A DNA stretch of 33,874 nt from an uncultured Lewinella sp. (GTDB taxonomy: Bacteria; Bacteroidota; Bacteroidia; Chitinophagales; Saprospiraceae): contig CAJXPD010000097.1 of the NCBI GenBank assembly GCA_913057785.1, positions 1 through 33,874 of the forward strand, given 5' to 3'. Under the pieces are notes generated by a model. The model saw nothing but the letters and a program-made list of their open reading frames with translations. It did no database searches and was not told the origin of the DNA. Below, piece after piece: positions 6,985-14,566 of this stretch. Position 1 is the first letter of the stretch. The number at the start of each line of letters is the position of its first letter. A program made the translations under genes and the position numbers.

Positions 6985-9393
6985 ATGTGGCGATATATTT
7001 GTCTAGTTTTTATACTGCAAACTCAACTGACCTGGGGACAAGGGACTTTGACGGGGAAGCTTGTGGATCAAGAAAAGGCACCTTTAGTTGGAGCTAATAT
7101 TCTAGTTTTTCAGTTGGAAGATTCTTTGTTTTTGCAAGGGGCTGTTTCTGATCAAACAGGCATGTTTTCGATCGAACTATCTCGCCCCGGACCCTATAAA
7201 ATTGAACTTTCCTACTTAGGCTACGAGTCACAAATCATAAATGTAGATGCTCCCATCAATATGGGAGAGATCATCCTATCGGCCGCCAGCAGTCAATTGC
7301 AAGGCGTCGAAGTTGTGGCTAAGAAGCCAATGATCCAAAAAGAATTAGACCGATTAATCATCAATGTAGCCGGAAATGTGCTTAGCTCCGGAAACAGTGT
7401 CTTGGAAATCATCCGAAGATCCCCAGGTGTGATTGTGGATCAGGATGATCTGATTTCGATGAGCGGACGAAATGGGGTACGGGTATATATTGACAATAGG
7501 GATACACGGCTGCAAGGGGATGCGCTGGCCAATCTACTCCGAGGAATTCCCGCCAGCACTATTGAAAAAGTAGAATTGATCACCAATCCATCGGTAAAGT
7601 ATGAAGCCCAGGGCAATGCAGGTATTATCAATATTGTCACCAAGCAAGGTAAATTCTATGGCACCAATGGAAGTCTTACGCTGAGCCCCGGTTACGGCAG
7701 ATACTTCCGATGGGAAAATAGCCTGAACTTCAATCATAGAACGGCCAAATGGAATCTCTACGGGCAATATGGGTTTGCCAAAAGAAATCAATATATGGAG
7801 ATTGTAATTGACCGAACCTTCCTGGATGAAGGGGAGCCAACCTCCATTTTTGATCTACAGAACGACTTTCGCTTACCGATCGAAAATCATACGCCTCGTC
7901 TTGGTTTTGATTATGATTTTAATGATAGGACTTCAATCGGGTTGCTCGTTTCTGGCTTTGCCAATTTTACTGGATCTGAGTTAGTAAGTGATATTGATGA
8001 GTTTGATGGAAAGAAACAGCCATTGGCTGGACAAACCACGGAGGGTTCTACGGTAGCGAAATGGTATCAGTTTGGGACCAACCTACACTTCAGACACAGC
8101 TTCAGAGATCGGGGAGCTCTAAGTGTGGATCTTGATTATTCCTCCTATGATAATCGAGAAGACCAGCGATTTGATTCTCAATTTTTGGATGAACTAGATG
8201 TACCACTTAGTGAAGTACTTTTGACTGGAGAGGTGGATGGCTTTTTTGATCTTCGAGGCTTATCCATTGATTACGAATTGGATTTGGATGATGGGATTAA
8301 GTGGGAACTCGGGTGGAAAAATACTGATGTTACAACAGATAATGATCTCCGATATGTCGACGAGATAAATGGCGTTAGAGCGCCGAATCAACAACTCAGC
8401 AATCACTTTATCTATGACGAGCAGATCTATGCCGCTTACACGAACCTTAGCTGGAGAAGAGAGAATTGGAACGCTAGTATAGGCCTTCGCCTGGAGCAAA
8501 CATATATTGAGGGAGATCAGCTGACTACCGAGGTCAGTTTTGAGAACCAATATCTAAATCTATTTCCCTCGGCCTCCATTAATTTTACAGCTAATCCAAA
8601 GCATTTATTTGGTCTTTCCTTGAGCCGAAGACTCGATCGCCCGAGCTACAATGACTTGAATCCATTCCGATTCTTTGTCAATCTTAATACTTTCCGGGTG
8701 GGGAATTCATTTCTTACCCCGCAATATACCTGGGGAATGGAATGGAACTATACCTACAACCAACGATACTGTGTCGCGCTGAACTATGGCCTGACGACTG
8801 ATAATCTAAGCCGGGCCATAGTGCAAGAAGGCACGGAGCAGGTGGTAGTAGTAAAGCCGATCAATATTGACAATTTGCGGAGCTATGCGATGACCTTAAG
8901 TTTTCCCATTTCTTTTACCAAGGTATGGACCAGCCAATGGAACCTGAATCTCTCCATGAACGATTTTAATGGAGAAATTACGGGATTTCAATTTGATCGA
9001 TTGAATCCGGTCTTCGTCCTGAATACCAATCATTCGGTACGCTTGCCAAAAGGATACAGCCTACAATTCGGTGCTTTTTATTTGCCACCGCATTGGGGTA
9101 GTATTACCCAAGTGAGGTTGATGTCGCAAGTGTCTGTTGGTGCTCAAAAGCGGATATGGGGTGGAAAAGGTAGCCTGCGCCTGAATTTCAATGATATCTT
9201 CTACCAAGGCTATCCTCGCGGACGCACTCAGTTTGGTCGTATTGATGATACCTTTTTGAGCTATCGGGATACGCGCTTCGCCACTTTGTCTTTACAAGTG
9301 AATTTTGGGAAACAATCCGTCAAGCCACAAAAAAATAGAAGATCGAAAATCCAGAATGAACTTAATCGAGCCAGGAAAAGTAATAATGGCTAA
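6985..9393 (+). CDS. TonB-receptor-like outer-membrane beta-barrel protein (PF14905 type)
   Basis: An 802-residue outer-membrane protein with a signal peptide (MWRYICLVFILQTQLTWG). Residues about 20-100 form a carboxypeptidase-regulatory-like beta-sandwich (GKLVDQEKAPLVGANILVF, then LSYLGYESQ). Residues about 110-220 form a plug domain with DRLIINVAGN, SGRNGVRVYIDN and VELITNPSVKYEAQGNAG. The remainder is a 22-strand-type barrel rich in alternating aromatic and polar residues, with LSLSRRLDRPSYNDLNPF typical of the 'outer membrane beta-barrel family' group. This group is related to, but distinct from, SusC: there is no SusD partner and no long NEVVVTGY TonB box. It begins 86 nt after the GH32 gene and could share its transcript. 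Transport of fructo-oligosaccharides is possible from position alone; proteins of this group also occur apart from sugar loci, so the substrate is uncertain. The C terminus ends in a basic tail. Confidence 0.88.
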   Translation: MWRYICLVFILQTQLTWGQGTLTGKLVDQEKAPLVGANILVFQLEDSLFLQGAVSDQTGMFSIELSRPGPYKIELSYLGYESQIINVDAPINMGEIILSAASSQLQGVEVVAKKPMIQKELDRLIINVAGNVLSSGNSVLEIIRRSPGVIVDQDDLISMSGRNGVRVYIDNRDTRLQGDALANLLRGIPASTIEKVELITNPSVKYEAQGNAGIINIVTKQGKFYGTNGSLTLSPGYGRYFRWENSLNFNHRTAKWNLYGQYGFAKRNQYMEIVIDRTFLDEGEPTSIFDLQNDFRLPIENHTPRLGFDYDFNDRTSIGLLVSGFANFTGSELVSDIDEFDGKKQPLAGQTTEGSTVAKWYQFGTNLHFRHSFRDRGALSVDLDYSSYDNREDQRFDSQFLDELDVPLSEVLLTGEVDGFFDLRGLSIDYELDLDDGIKWELGWKNTDVTTDNDLRYVDEINGVRAPNQQLSNHFIYDEQIYAAYTNLSWRRENWNASIGLRLEQTYIEGDQLTTEVSFENQYLNLFPSASINFTANPKHLFGLSLSRRLDRPSYNDLNPFRFFVNLNTFRVGNSFLTPQYTWGMEWNYTYNQRYCVALNYGLTTDNLSRAIVQEGTEQVVVVKPINIDNLRSYAMTLSFPISFTKVWTSQWNLNLSMNDFNGEITGFQFDRLNPVFVLNTNHSVRLPKGYSLQFGAFYLPPHWGSITQVRLMSQVSVGAQKRIWGGKGSLRLNFNDIFYQGYPRGRTQFGRIDDTFLSYRDTRFATLSLQVNFGKQSVKPQKNRRSKIQNELNRARKSNNG

Positions 9394-9404
9394 AAGATGT
9401 ATGG

Positions 9405-9755
9405 CTACCAGATGAGTTGGCCCACTTGGCTATTTAGTTTTTCCTTTTGTTCTTCCACATTGAATTTCAAGACATAAAGCAGAGGACTTGTTTGCTCATT
9501 TAGTTCTGGCGCAATATTGGCCAGCAAAGCATCACGATCTTGAGATTGATAAATCTTTTCTCCCCATTTATCATACACTTCGATTTCTGCAAAAGCTGTG
9601 CTATTTACGATCTGCTGTTCAATCGCATCCAAATCGGCAGAATTGAGATCTATAATGTCTGGAATTTCTAGTTGGATGGCGGTAGGATCTGAAGAATTGT
9701 AGGTAGTGATGACAAATAGGGATACCAGGCTAAGGGAAAAGAGGAGGCTTTTCAT
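9405..9755 (-). CDS. Small exported protein resembling a T9SS type B sorting domain
   Basis: A 116-residue protein with a signal peptide (MKSLLFSLSLVSLFVITTYNSS). I do not recognise it as a characterised protein. Its second half, IEVYDKWGEKIYQSQD followed after a gap by SPLLYVLKFNVEEQ, looks like the core of the gliding-motility-associated C-terminal (type B, CHU_C) sorting domain. In that domain a xVFNRWGxxVF strand is followed by a GxYxYxI strand. Here the domain stands alone with no passenger, which is unusual since the domain normally ends large secreted proteins. The 3' end faces the barrel gene with only 11 nt between them, and no terminator is visible there. It is probably a real gene because of the signal peptide and clean start; function unknown. 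Confidence 0.62.
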   Translation of the reverse strand: MKSLLFSLSLVSLFVITTYNSSDPTAIQLEIPDIIDLNSADLDAIEQQIVNSTAFAEIEVYDKWGEKIYQSQDRDALLANIAPELNEQTSPLLYVLKFNVEEQKEKLNSQVGQLIW

Positions 9756-9857
9756 GTTTGGGTGTTGTGTTTGATTTAAGTGCTATTGCTATTGTTTTCT
9801 TAACGGAAGTGAACACCCATTTAGTGTAAGACAGCTGACAGAATTAGAAGAAATCTT

Positions 9858-10664
9858 TCAATACCAGAAGTGCTTATCAAATTGTTGTCGATCAAAGGTC
9901 TCCTTCGACAATTTTGGATGAATGTCAATGTCTGTATAGCGCTCTGTCTGAACCATTTTACCTTCAACCAAGAACTCCAACCAGTGCTCCATCCAATGGC
10001 CTTCATACGCCTTAAATTCACTATAGCGAACCTCTAATAGTTTGCCGCTACCAGTCCGGCTAAACCGCCTGACGTTGTATCGTCGTTCTGCATCTAGCCA
10101 GATCTGTGGCACTGTCAAGTCGCCTTCCTTGGCACCGATAATGTAAATAGGACGCTGTTCGTATTGACTAAGGGTAAGTAGATTGGTATCTATTCCTACT
10201 TCTTGAAGTTTCGACAAGGTACTGTCAATCGGATCGAAGTATAGGCTACCCTCCATGATCATAAATTGCTGTATCTGACGGGATGAATCTACAATAACCC
10301 CTTTACGAAATACGTAAACACTATCATTTCTGCTCAAGTTTATGTTGAATCCCTCTTCCGTCTTGGGCAGGTCAATCCGGAAGAAACTAGGATATTGCAC
10401 TGCCTCCTCCCAGATGGCAGGTTCTTGCGCCACTCCGTCTCTAATTCTTACTGTCTCTTGGGTAAAAGTGTAGGATAGTAAAACTTCACCCTGATAATTT
10501 TCCTTCCAATGTTGAACTAATGCTCGGACTGTCTTGGGGGTAAAGACTTCCACGGAGCTGGATTCTTCCTTCTTGTGGCTGGGACAGTTCTGAAGAGATA
10601 GAGTGACTGACACCAAAATCAGCCAAGAAAAGAAAGGTCTAGCAAGCCATTCATTGTAGTTCAT
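9858..10664 (-). CDS. LolA-like outer-membrane lipoprotein-sorting-type lipoprotein
   Basis: A 268-residue predicted lipoprotein. The ATG at 10664 is chosen because the signal peptide starts there (MNYNEWLARPFFSWLILVSV, then lipobox SLQNC). The in-frame TTG at 10712 would place the start inside the hairpin of a terminator for the preceding gene. The body shows beta-rich, incomplete-barrel features of the LolA/LolB fold: early GEVLLSYTFTQE, AVQYPSFFRIDLPK, a middle VPQIWLDAERRYNVRRF strand pair and VRYSEFKAYEGHWMEHWLEF. These match the generic 'outer membrane lipoprotein-sorting protein' pattern, in which a hydrophobic cavity binds acyl chains. The ligand is unknown. It differs from true periplasmic LolA by being lipidated itself. 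The aquaglyceroporin upstream is probably a separate transcript. Confidence 0.62.
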   Translation of the reverse strand: MNYNEWLARPFFSWLILVSVTLSLQNCPSHKKEESSSVEVFTPKTVRALVQHWKENYQGEVLLSYTFTQETVRIRDGVAQEPAIWEEAVQYPSFFRIDLPKTEEGFNINLSRNDSVYVFRKGVIVDSSRQIQQFMIMEGSLYFDPIDSTLSKLQEVGIDTNLLTLSQYEQRPIYIIGAKEGDLTVPQIWLDAERRYNVRRFSRTGSGKLLEVRYSEFKAYEGHWMEHWLEFLVEGKMVQTERYTDIDIHPKLSKETFDRQQFDKHFWY

Positions 10665-10700
10665 ACGCAGTCGGAGTGAAGGGTGAAAATGACAGCTGAG

Positions 10701-10737
10701 TGGAAAAAGCAAGGACTATAAGCACTTGCTCTTTCCA
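10701..10737 (-). terminator. Probable terminator of the aquaglyceroporin gene
   Basis: TGGAAAAAGCAAG (10701-10713) pairs with CTTGCTCTTTCCA (10725-10737) with one mismatch, around an 11-nt loop. Read on the minus strand the 3' arm is CTTGCTTTTTCCA, giving a T-run inside the stem base. It lies about 90 nt after the aquaglyceroporin stop and upstream of the ATG at 10664. Confidence 0.5.
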
Positions 10738-10829
10738 CGCCAGTTTAAGGAGGATTAAATTACTTCTTTACGGGACTAAAAGAAAGAGAAAATTGAAACG
10801 CTAGATAGTAAAATTTCGACAGCCTTCGT

Positions 10830-11627
10830 CTATTTGTCTTTTGCCATGTCTTCCTGCACAGCCAAACCTACTACAGCCAGCGTAAGTGCCGAAGATACCC
10901 ACAACCATATGCTGGTTTGTCCTTGGAACAAATACTGATACATGGTGGCTCCCAGTAACCCGCCAAGAATTGGCCCTACCACGGGAATTGCAGCGTAGTC
11001 CCAATTGGAGGACCCTTTCCCGCTAATCGGAAGAATAGCATGTGCAATTCTAGGACCGAGATCACGAGCTGGATTGATGGCATAGCCAGTAGTCCCTCCT
11101 AAGGAGATACCGATGGCGGCAATTAAGGCGCCCACTACCAGTGGATTTAATCCTTCTGTAAACTTATTGGCTCCGATGAATAGTAGGCCAGCGATCAAAA
11201 CAAAGGTTCCCAACAATTCACTGAGCAAATTGGCCCAACGAGATGGAATGGAAGGCCCAGTCGAAAAAACACCGAGTTTGGTGCCTGGATCATCGGTGGC
11301 TCTCCAGTGCGGCAGATAATGAAGCCAAACCAAAGTGGCACCGACCATGGCGCCAAGCATTTGAGCCAGAATATAGGAAGGCACCTTGGCCCAGTCAAAT
11401 TCTCCAACGGCGGCCATGGCTAAAGTCACAGCCGGATTGATATGTGCTCCACTGATGGAGCCTACAGCGTAAATAGCTAGGGTCACGGCTAAAGCCCACC
11501 CCATGGTGATCACAATCCAACCGGAATCATTTGAACCGGTCTTTTTCAAAGCCACACCTGCACAAACGCCTCCTCCTAAAATAATGAGCACCATTGTTCC
11601 GAAAAATTCAGCTAGAAAAGTAGACAT
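10830..11627 (-). CDS. glpF: Aquaglyceroporin / glycerol uptake facilitator (MIP family)
   Basis: A six-helix inner-membrane channel for glycerol and small neutral solutes, 265 residues. Both half-helix signatures are present: SGAHINPAVTLA (NPA at 64-66) and GYAINPARDLGPR (NPA at 185-187). The Asp after the second NPAR (Asp189), together with the Trp in TMGWALAV and a long extracellular loop between helices 3 and 4, is the pattern of GlpF-like glycerol channels and not of strict water channels. The start at 11627 gives the usual short N terminus (MSTFLAEFFGTMVLIILGGG). No glycerol kinase or dehydrogenase lies beside it here. The gene is read alone and diverges from an aldo/keto reductase. The family is secure; the symbol is given on the NPARD signature. 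Confidence 0.9.
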   Translation of the reverse strand: MSTFLAEFFGTMVLIILGGGVCAGVALKKTGSNDSGWIVITMGWALAVTLAIYAVGSISGAHINPAVTLAMAAVGEFDWAKVPSYILAQMLGAMVGATLVWLHYLPHWRATDDPGTKLGVFSTGPSIPSRWANLLSELLGTFVLIAGLLFIGANKFTEGLNPLVVGALIAAIGISLGGTTGYAINPARDLGPRIAHAILPISGKGSSNWDYAAIPVVGPILGGLLGATMYQYLFQGQTSIWLWVSSALTLAVVGLAVQEDMAKDK

Positions 11628-11915
11628 ACTGGTTTTTGCGTTTTGTTATAAAATTGCATTGGACAATTTAAGCATTAGATTGGCAAATTGTATGTCTTAG
11701 CCACTTCTTTCCTTACTAGAATGCGGTCTGGCCAAATTAATATTGGGATTTTTGTATGAAATTTTATTAGAAGTGACAACCTCTTCGGCCTTGCTACTGT
11801 TTACATTTCTGTCGGAGAAATCCGGCATCGACTTTTCTTTTTGCGAGCTAGTTCTCGCCATAAATCCAGCAACTCATAGCCGAAAGGCTCTCTTTTTCAA
11901 ATACAAATATCCAGT
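11628..11915. other. Divergent intergenic region
   Basis: This 288-nt spacer between the divergent aquaglyceroporin and aldo/keto reductase genes should hold both promoters. I see no convincing TTTG / TAnnTTTG pair at proper spacing and no strong hairpin. An open frame at 11743-11949 has no family features and overlaps the reductase start, so it is not called. Confidence 0.5.
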
Positions 11916-12962
11916 ATGTACTATCAGTTATTTGGCAATAGTGGACTAAGGGTTTCCCCTTTGTGCTTAGGCACCATGACCTTCGGTAAAGACTGGGGAT
12001 GGGGATCCACAGCTGCGGAGAGTAAGGACATTTTTGATACTTTCTTGGAAGCAGGAGGGAATTTTATAGATACAGCTGACGTCTACACGGAAGGAAGTAG
12101 TGAGACAATTCTTGGAGAATTAATCCAGGCAGAGCGAGATCATATCGTTTTAGCCACCAAATACACTTTATCCAATACTACACATAACCCTAACAAGTCC
12201 GGGAATCACCGTAAGAATCTTGTCCAGTCGGTGGAGGCGAGTTTGAAGCGTCTGAAAACGGATTATATCGATCTTCTTTGGGTACATGCTTATGATTATC
12301 TGACACCCATTGAAGAGATGATGCGAGCGTTGGATGATTTGGTACGCGCGGGTAAGATTCTCTATACAGGGATATCTGACGCCCCGGCCTGGGTCGTTGC
12401 CCGAGCCAATACGATCGCTGAATTGAGAGGGTGGACGCCCTTCATCGGTAATCAACTGGAGTATAATCTTACGGAGAGAACGCCTGAACGCGAACTGCTT
12501 CCGATGTCAAATGCCCTGAATATAGGCGTTGTAGCCTGGTCCCCATTAGCAGCTGGAATATTAACCGGAAAGTATTTGCAGGAGAAGGGGAAGGGGAGTG
12601 GTGGTAGAATGGAAGGTACTACCTCCTATCGCTTAAACGAGAAGAATGAAGCTATCGCTAGGGTAGTAGTGGACTTGGCAAAAGAATTAGGGACTAGCCC
12701 TGCTCAACTGTCACTGACGTGGCTATCACACAAGGGGGTAATCCCGATTATCGGTGCTCGGACTCTGGATCAATTAAAAGATAATCTTTCGAGTCTGGAA
12801 CTTAAATTGGATGCCTCTAGTATAGAGAAGTTGGATGAAGTTAGTGCCATTCCATTAGGTTTTCCACATGATTTTGTACTGCGAGCCGGAGCTCAGCGAA
12901 TGATATATGGGGATATGGTCAGTAAAATCAAGGGGAATAAGAATCCCAATTTGAAGCTCTAG
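11916..12962 (+). CDS. Aldo/keto reductase
   Basis: An NADPH-dependent (beta/alpha)8-barrel oxidoreductase, 348 residues, cytosolic (no signal peptide). The full catalytic tetrad is readable: Asp52 and Tyr57 in FIDTADVYTEG, Lys82 in LATKYTL, and His124 in LWVHAYD. The N-terminal LGNSGLxVSxLxLGTMTFG pattern, and the cofactor-binding region SLTWLSHKGVIPIIGARTLDQL near 280, are those of the YajO/YghZ/Tas-like group that acts on aldehydes or ketones. The substrate cannot be deduced. The enzyme has TTHNPNKSGNHRKNLVQSVE after the Lys, as in homologues that carry a cofactor-side loop. It stands alone between a divergent channel gene and a DUF2461 gene 109 nt downstream. Confidence 0.93.
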   Translation: MYYQLFGNSGLRVSPLCLGTMTFGKDWGWGSTAAESKDIFDTFLEAGGNFIDTADVYTEGSSETILGELIQAERDHIVLATKYTLSNTTHNPNKSGNHRKNLVQSVEASLKRLKTDYIDLLWVHAYDYLTPIEEMMRALDDLVRAGKILYTGISDAPAWVVARANTIAELRGWTPFIGNQLEYNLTERTPERELLPMSNALNIGVVAWSPLAAGILTGKYLQEKGKGSGGRMEGTTSYRLNEKNEAIARVVVDLAKELGTSPAQLSLTWLSHKGVIPIIGARTLDQLKDNLSSLELKLDASSIEKLDEVSAIPLGFPHDFVLRAGAQRMIYGDMVSKIKGNKNPNLKL

Positions 12963-13042
12963 TAATCATAGGCTTTTGTAGTTTCTAGGGTAATGTAAAG
13001 TGATTCGGTCAAGCATCTGTAGAAGAAATGCCTAAGAAGGTT

Positions 13043-13050
13043 TATTTTTG
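13043..13050 (+). promoter_or_regulatory. Candidate -7 element TATTTTTG
   Basis: An exact match to the Bacteroidota -7 consensus TAnnTTTG lies 21 nt before the preferred ATG of the DUF2461 gene. No clear -33 TTTG is seen about 19-20 nt upstream, so this is tentative. Confidence 0.3.
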
Positions 13051-13071
13051 ATCACAAACAAATACAAAACT

Positions 13072-13761
13072 ATGCCAGACGTGACTATTCCTGGATCGGT
13101 CTTTGCTTTCCTAAAGGATTTGAGGGCTAATAATAACCGCCCTTGGTTTAATGATAACAAACCCAAATATCAGGAAGAACATCAATATGTCGTTGCTTTT
13201 GCAGACGCCTTGATCGATGAGATGAATAAGCATGACAATATTGAAACCCCTTCTGGCAAGAAGAGCTTGTTCCGTATTTATCGAGATACCCGCTTCTCCA
13301 AGGATAAAACACCTTATAAAGGCCATTTTAGCGGCCAAATGAAGCGAGCGACGAAGCAATTGCGAGGAGGATACTACTTTCACATTCAACCTGGAGGATC
13401 CTTCATTGCTGCAGGTTTTTGGGCTCCTAATAGTCCAGACCTGAAGCGAATACGAGAAGACATTGCCTTTGATGACAAGCCATTGCGTAAAATTATTAGC
13501 GATCCTGTTTTTGTCGAAACCTTTGGCCAATTGCAAGGTGAGCAGGTAAAAACGGCGCCTAAAGGATACTCCAAGGAACATCCAGCCATTGACCTCATTC
13601 GCAATAAGCAATTCATCGTGACACGGGAATTCACGGATAAGCAGGTTCAAGCAAAAGACTTCTTAAATCAGGTAGCCACCTCTTTCATCAATATTCGGCC
13701 GTTTTTTGATTACATGAGTGAAGTGCTTACAACGGACGCTAATGGTCTACCACTAGAATAA
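13072..13761 (+). CDS. DUF2461 domain protein
   Basis: A 229-residue cytosolic protein of the DUF2461 (TIGR02453) family, whose function is not established. ATG 13072 is preferred over the in-frame TTG at 13048, which overlaps a possible promoter element. Family features run through the whole length: FLKDLRANNNRPWFNDNKPKY near the N terminus, LFRIYRDTRFSKDKTPYK in the middle (the most conserved block), GGYYFHIQPGGSFIAAGFW, and a C-terminal helical part ending near RPFFDYM. Length is normal for the family. It is convergent with the PheC-like gene, the two stops being about 13 nt apart, and no terminator is visible between them. Confidence 0.9.
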   Translation: MPDVTIPGSVFAFLKDLRANNNRPWFNDNKPKYQEEHQYVVAFADALIDEMNKHDNIETPSGKKSLFRIYRDTRFSKDKTPYKGHFSGQMKRATKQLRGGYYFHIQPGGSFIAAGFWAPNSPDLKRIREDIAFDDKPLRKIISDPVFVETFGQLQGEQVKTAPKGYSKEHPAIDLIRNKQFIVTREFTDKQVQAKDFLNQVATSFINIRPFFDYMSEVLTTDANGLPLE

Positions 13762-13774
13762 ATAGGTCCGGCTA

Positions 13775-14566
13775 TTAGTCAGAGGTTTTACCGAGGAAAG
13801 TCTGGAAAATAGCATCGACCTTCCCTTCTAGTTGGCGTTGCTGTAACCACTCGTCAACATAGGCCTTCCAAATCAAGTCACGTGGCAGTAAGTAAGCTTT
13901 TTCAAACTGATTGAAGGTTTTTCCGGGCATACAAGGGCAGAGCACAGCCGACTTTGCACTCTGCAAAAGCACTTCTTCTTCATCAGTGATCATGACATCT
14001 GCTTCTCCTGCTATGATGGCCTCAAATATGGTGGTGTTTTCTGGATGAAGAATGAGCTGTGCCTCAGTAATATGCTGCCTAGCAAAAACTTCATTGGTCC
14101 CGCCAGGGTTGACGATTACCTTGATCTCCTTTCGGTTAATATCTGCCAAGGAATTGAATTTGTCCTGATCTTCACATCTGGCTATAGGTGTTTTCCCACT
14201 AACGGTATAAGCACGTGAAAACAAGCCCTGAGCTTGACGGCTTAGTTTTTTGGAGATGCCACTCATGCCAATATCGTATTTTTTGGCCTTGAGATCTGCC
14301 ATCAGCGTGGGCCAGGAAGTAGGTACTATCACAAGCTTTACGCCCAAACTATGCGCTAGGTCTTTGGCCAATTCTATGTCAATTCCTTCGTAACGACCAT
14401 CAGGAAGTAGATGACTATAGGGCTGGTAATCTCCTGTTGTGCCGACTCGAAGTTGACCCGATTGCACAACTTGATCAAGCAGACTATGTACAGCTATCGG
14501 ACGATGACAAGCTGTGATCACCCATAGCATTAAAGCTAGTAGTACTGTTCGCTGCACGTATTTCAT
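13775..14566 (-). CDS. pheC: PheC-like cyclohexadienyl dehydratase, predicted lipoprotein
   Basis: A 263-residue protein with a periplasmic solute-binding-protein fold. It is closely similar by eye to PheC of Pseudomonas, which converts prephenate to phenylpyruvate (and arogenate to phenylalanine) outside the cytosol. Matching blocks are VGTTGDYQPYS (41-51), VPTSWPTLM (81-89), DIGMSGIS (98-105), GKTPIARC (124-131), VNPGGTNEVFA (152-162), an acidic stretch TDEEE (194-198), and EKAYLLPRD (222-230). A lipobox at WVITAC makes Cys20 the lipid anchor; studied PheC is soluble periplasmic, so lipidation is a difference. Its ATG overlaps the stop of the upstream D-aminoacylase-type gene (ATGA), so the two are coupled. 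Alternatives are an amino-acid-binding lipoprotein or a related dehydratase. Family similarity is strong; the reaction is inferred. Confidence 0.78.
   Translation of the reverse strand: MKYVQRTVLLALMLWVITACHRPIAVHSLLDQVVQSGQLRVGTTGDYQPYSHLLPDGRYEGIDIELAKDLAHSLGVKLVIVPTSWPTLMADLKAKKYDIGMSGISKKLSRQAQGLFSRAYTVSGKTPIARCEDQDKFNSLADINRKEIKVIVNPGGTNEVFARQHITEAQLILHPENTTIFEAIIAGEADVMITDEEEVLLQSAKSAVLCPCMPGKTFNQFEKAYLLPRDLIWKAYVDEWLQQRQLEGKVDAIFQTFLGKTSD

Noticed and set aside
11743-11949. 68-codon open frame in the divergent spacer
   Set aside because: It overlaps the start of the aldo/keto reductase in another frame and shows no protein-like features.
13111-13650. 179-codon open frame on the minus strand opposite the DUF2461 gene
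   Set aside because: It lies fully within the well-supported DUF2461 gene and shows no recognisable domain, signal peptide or promoter.
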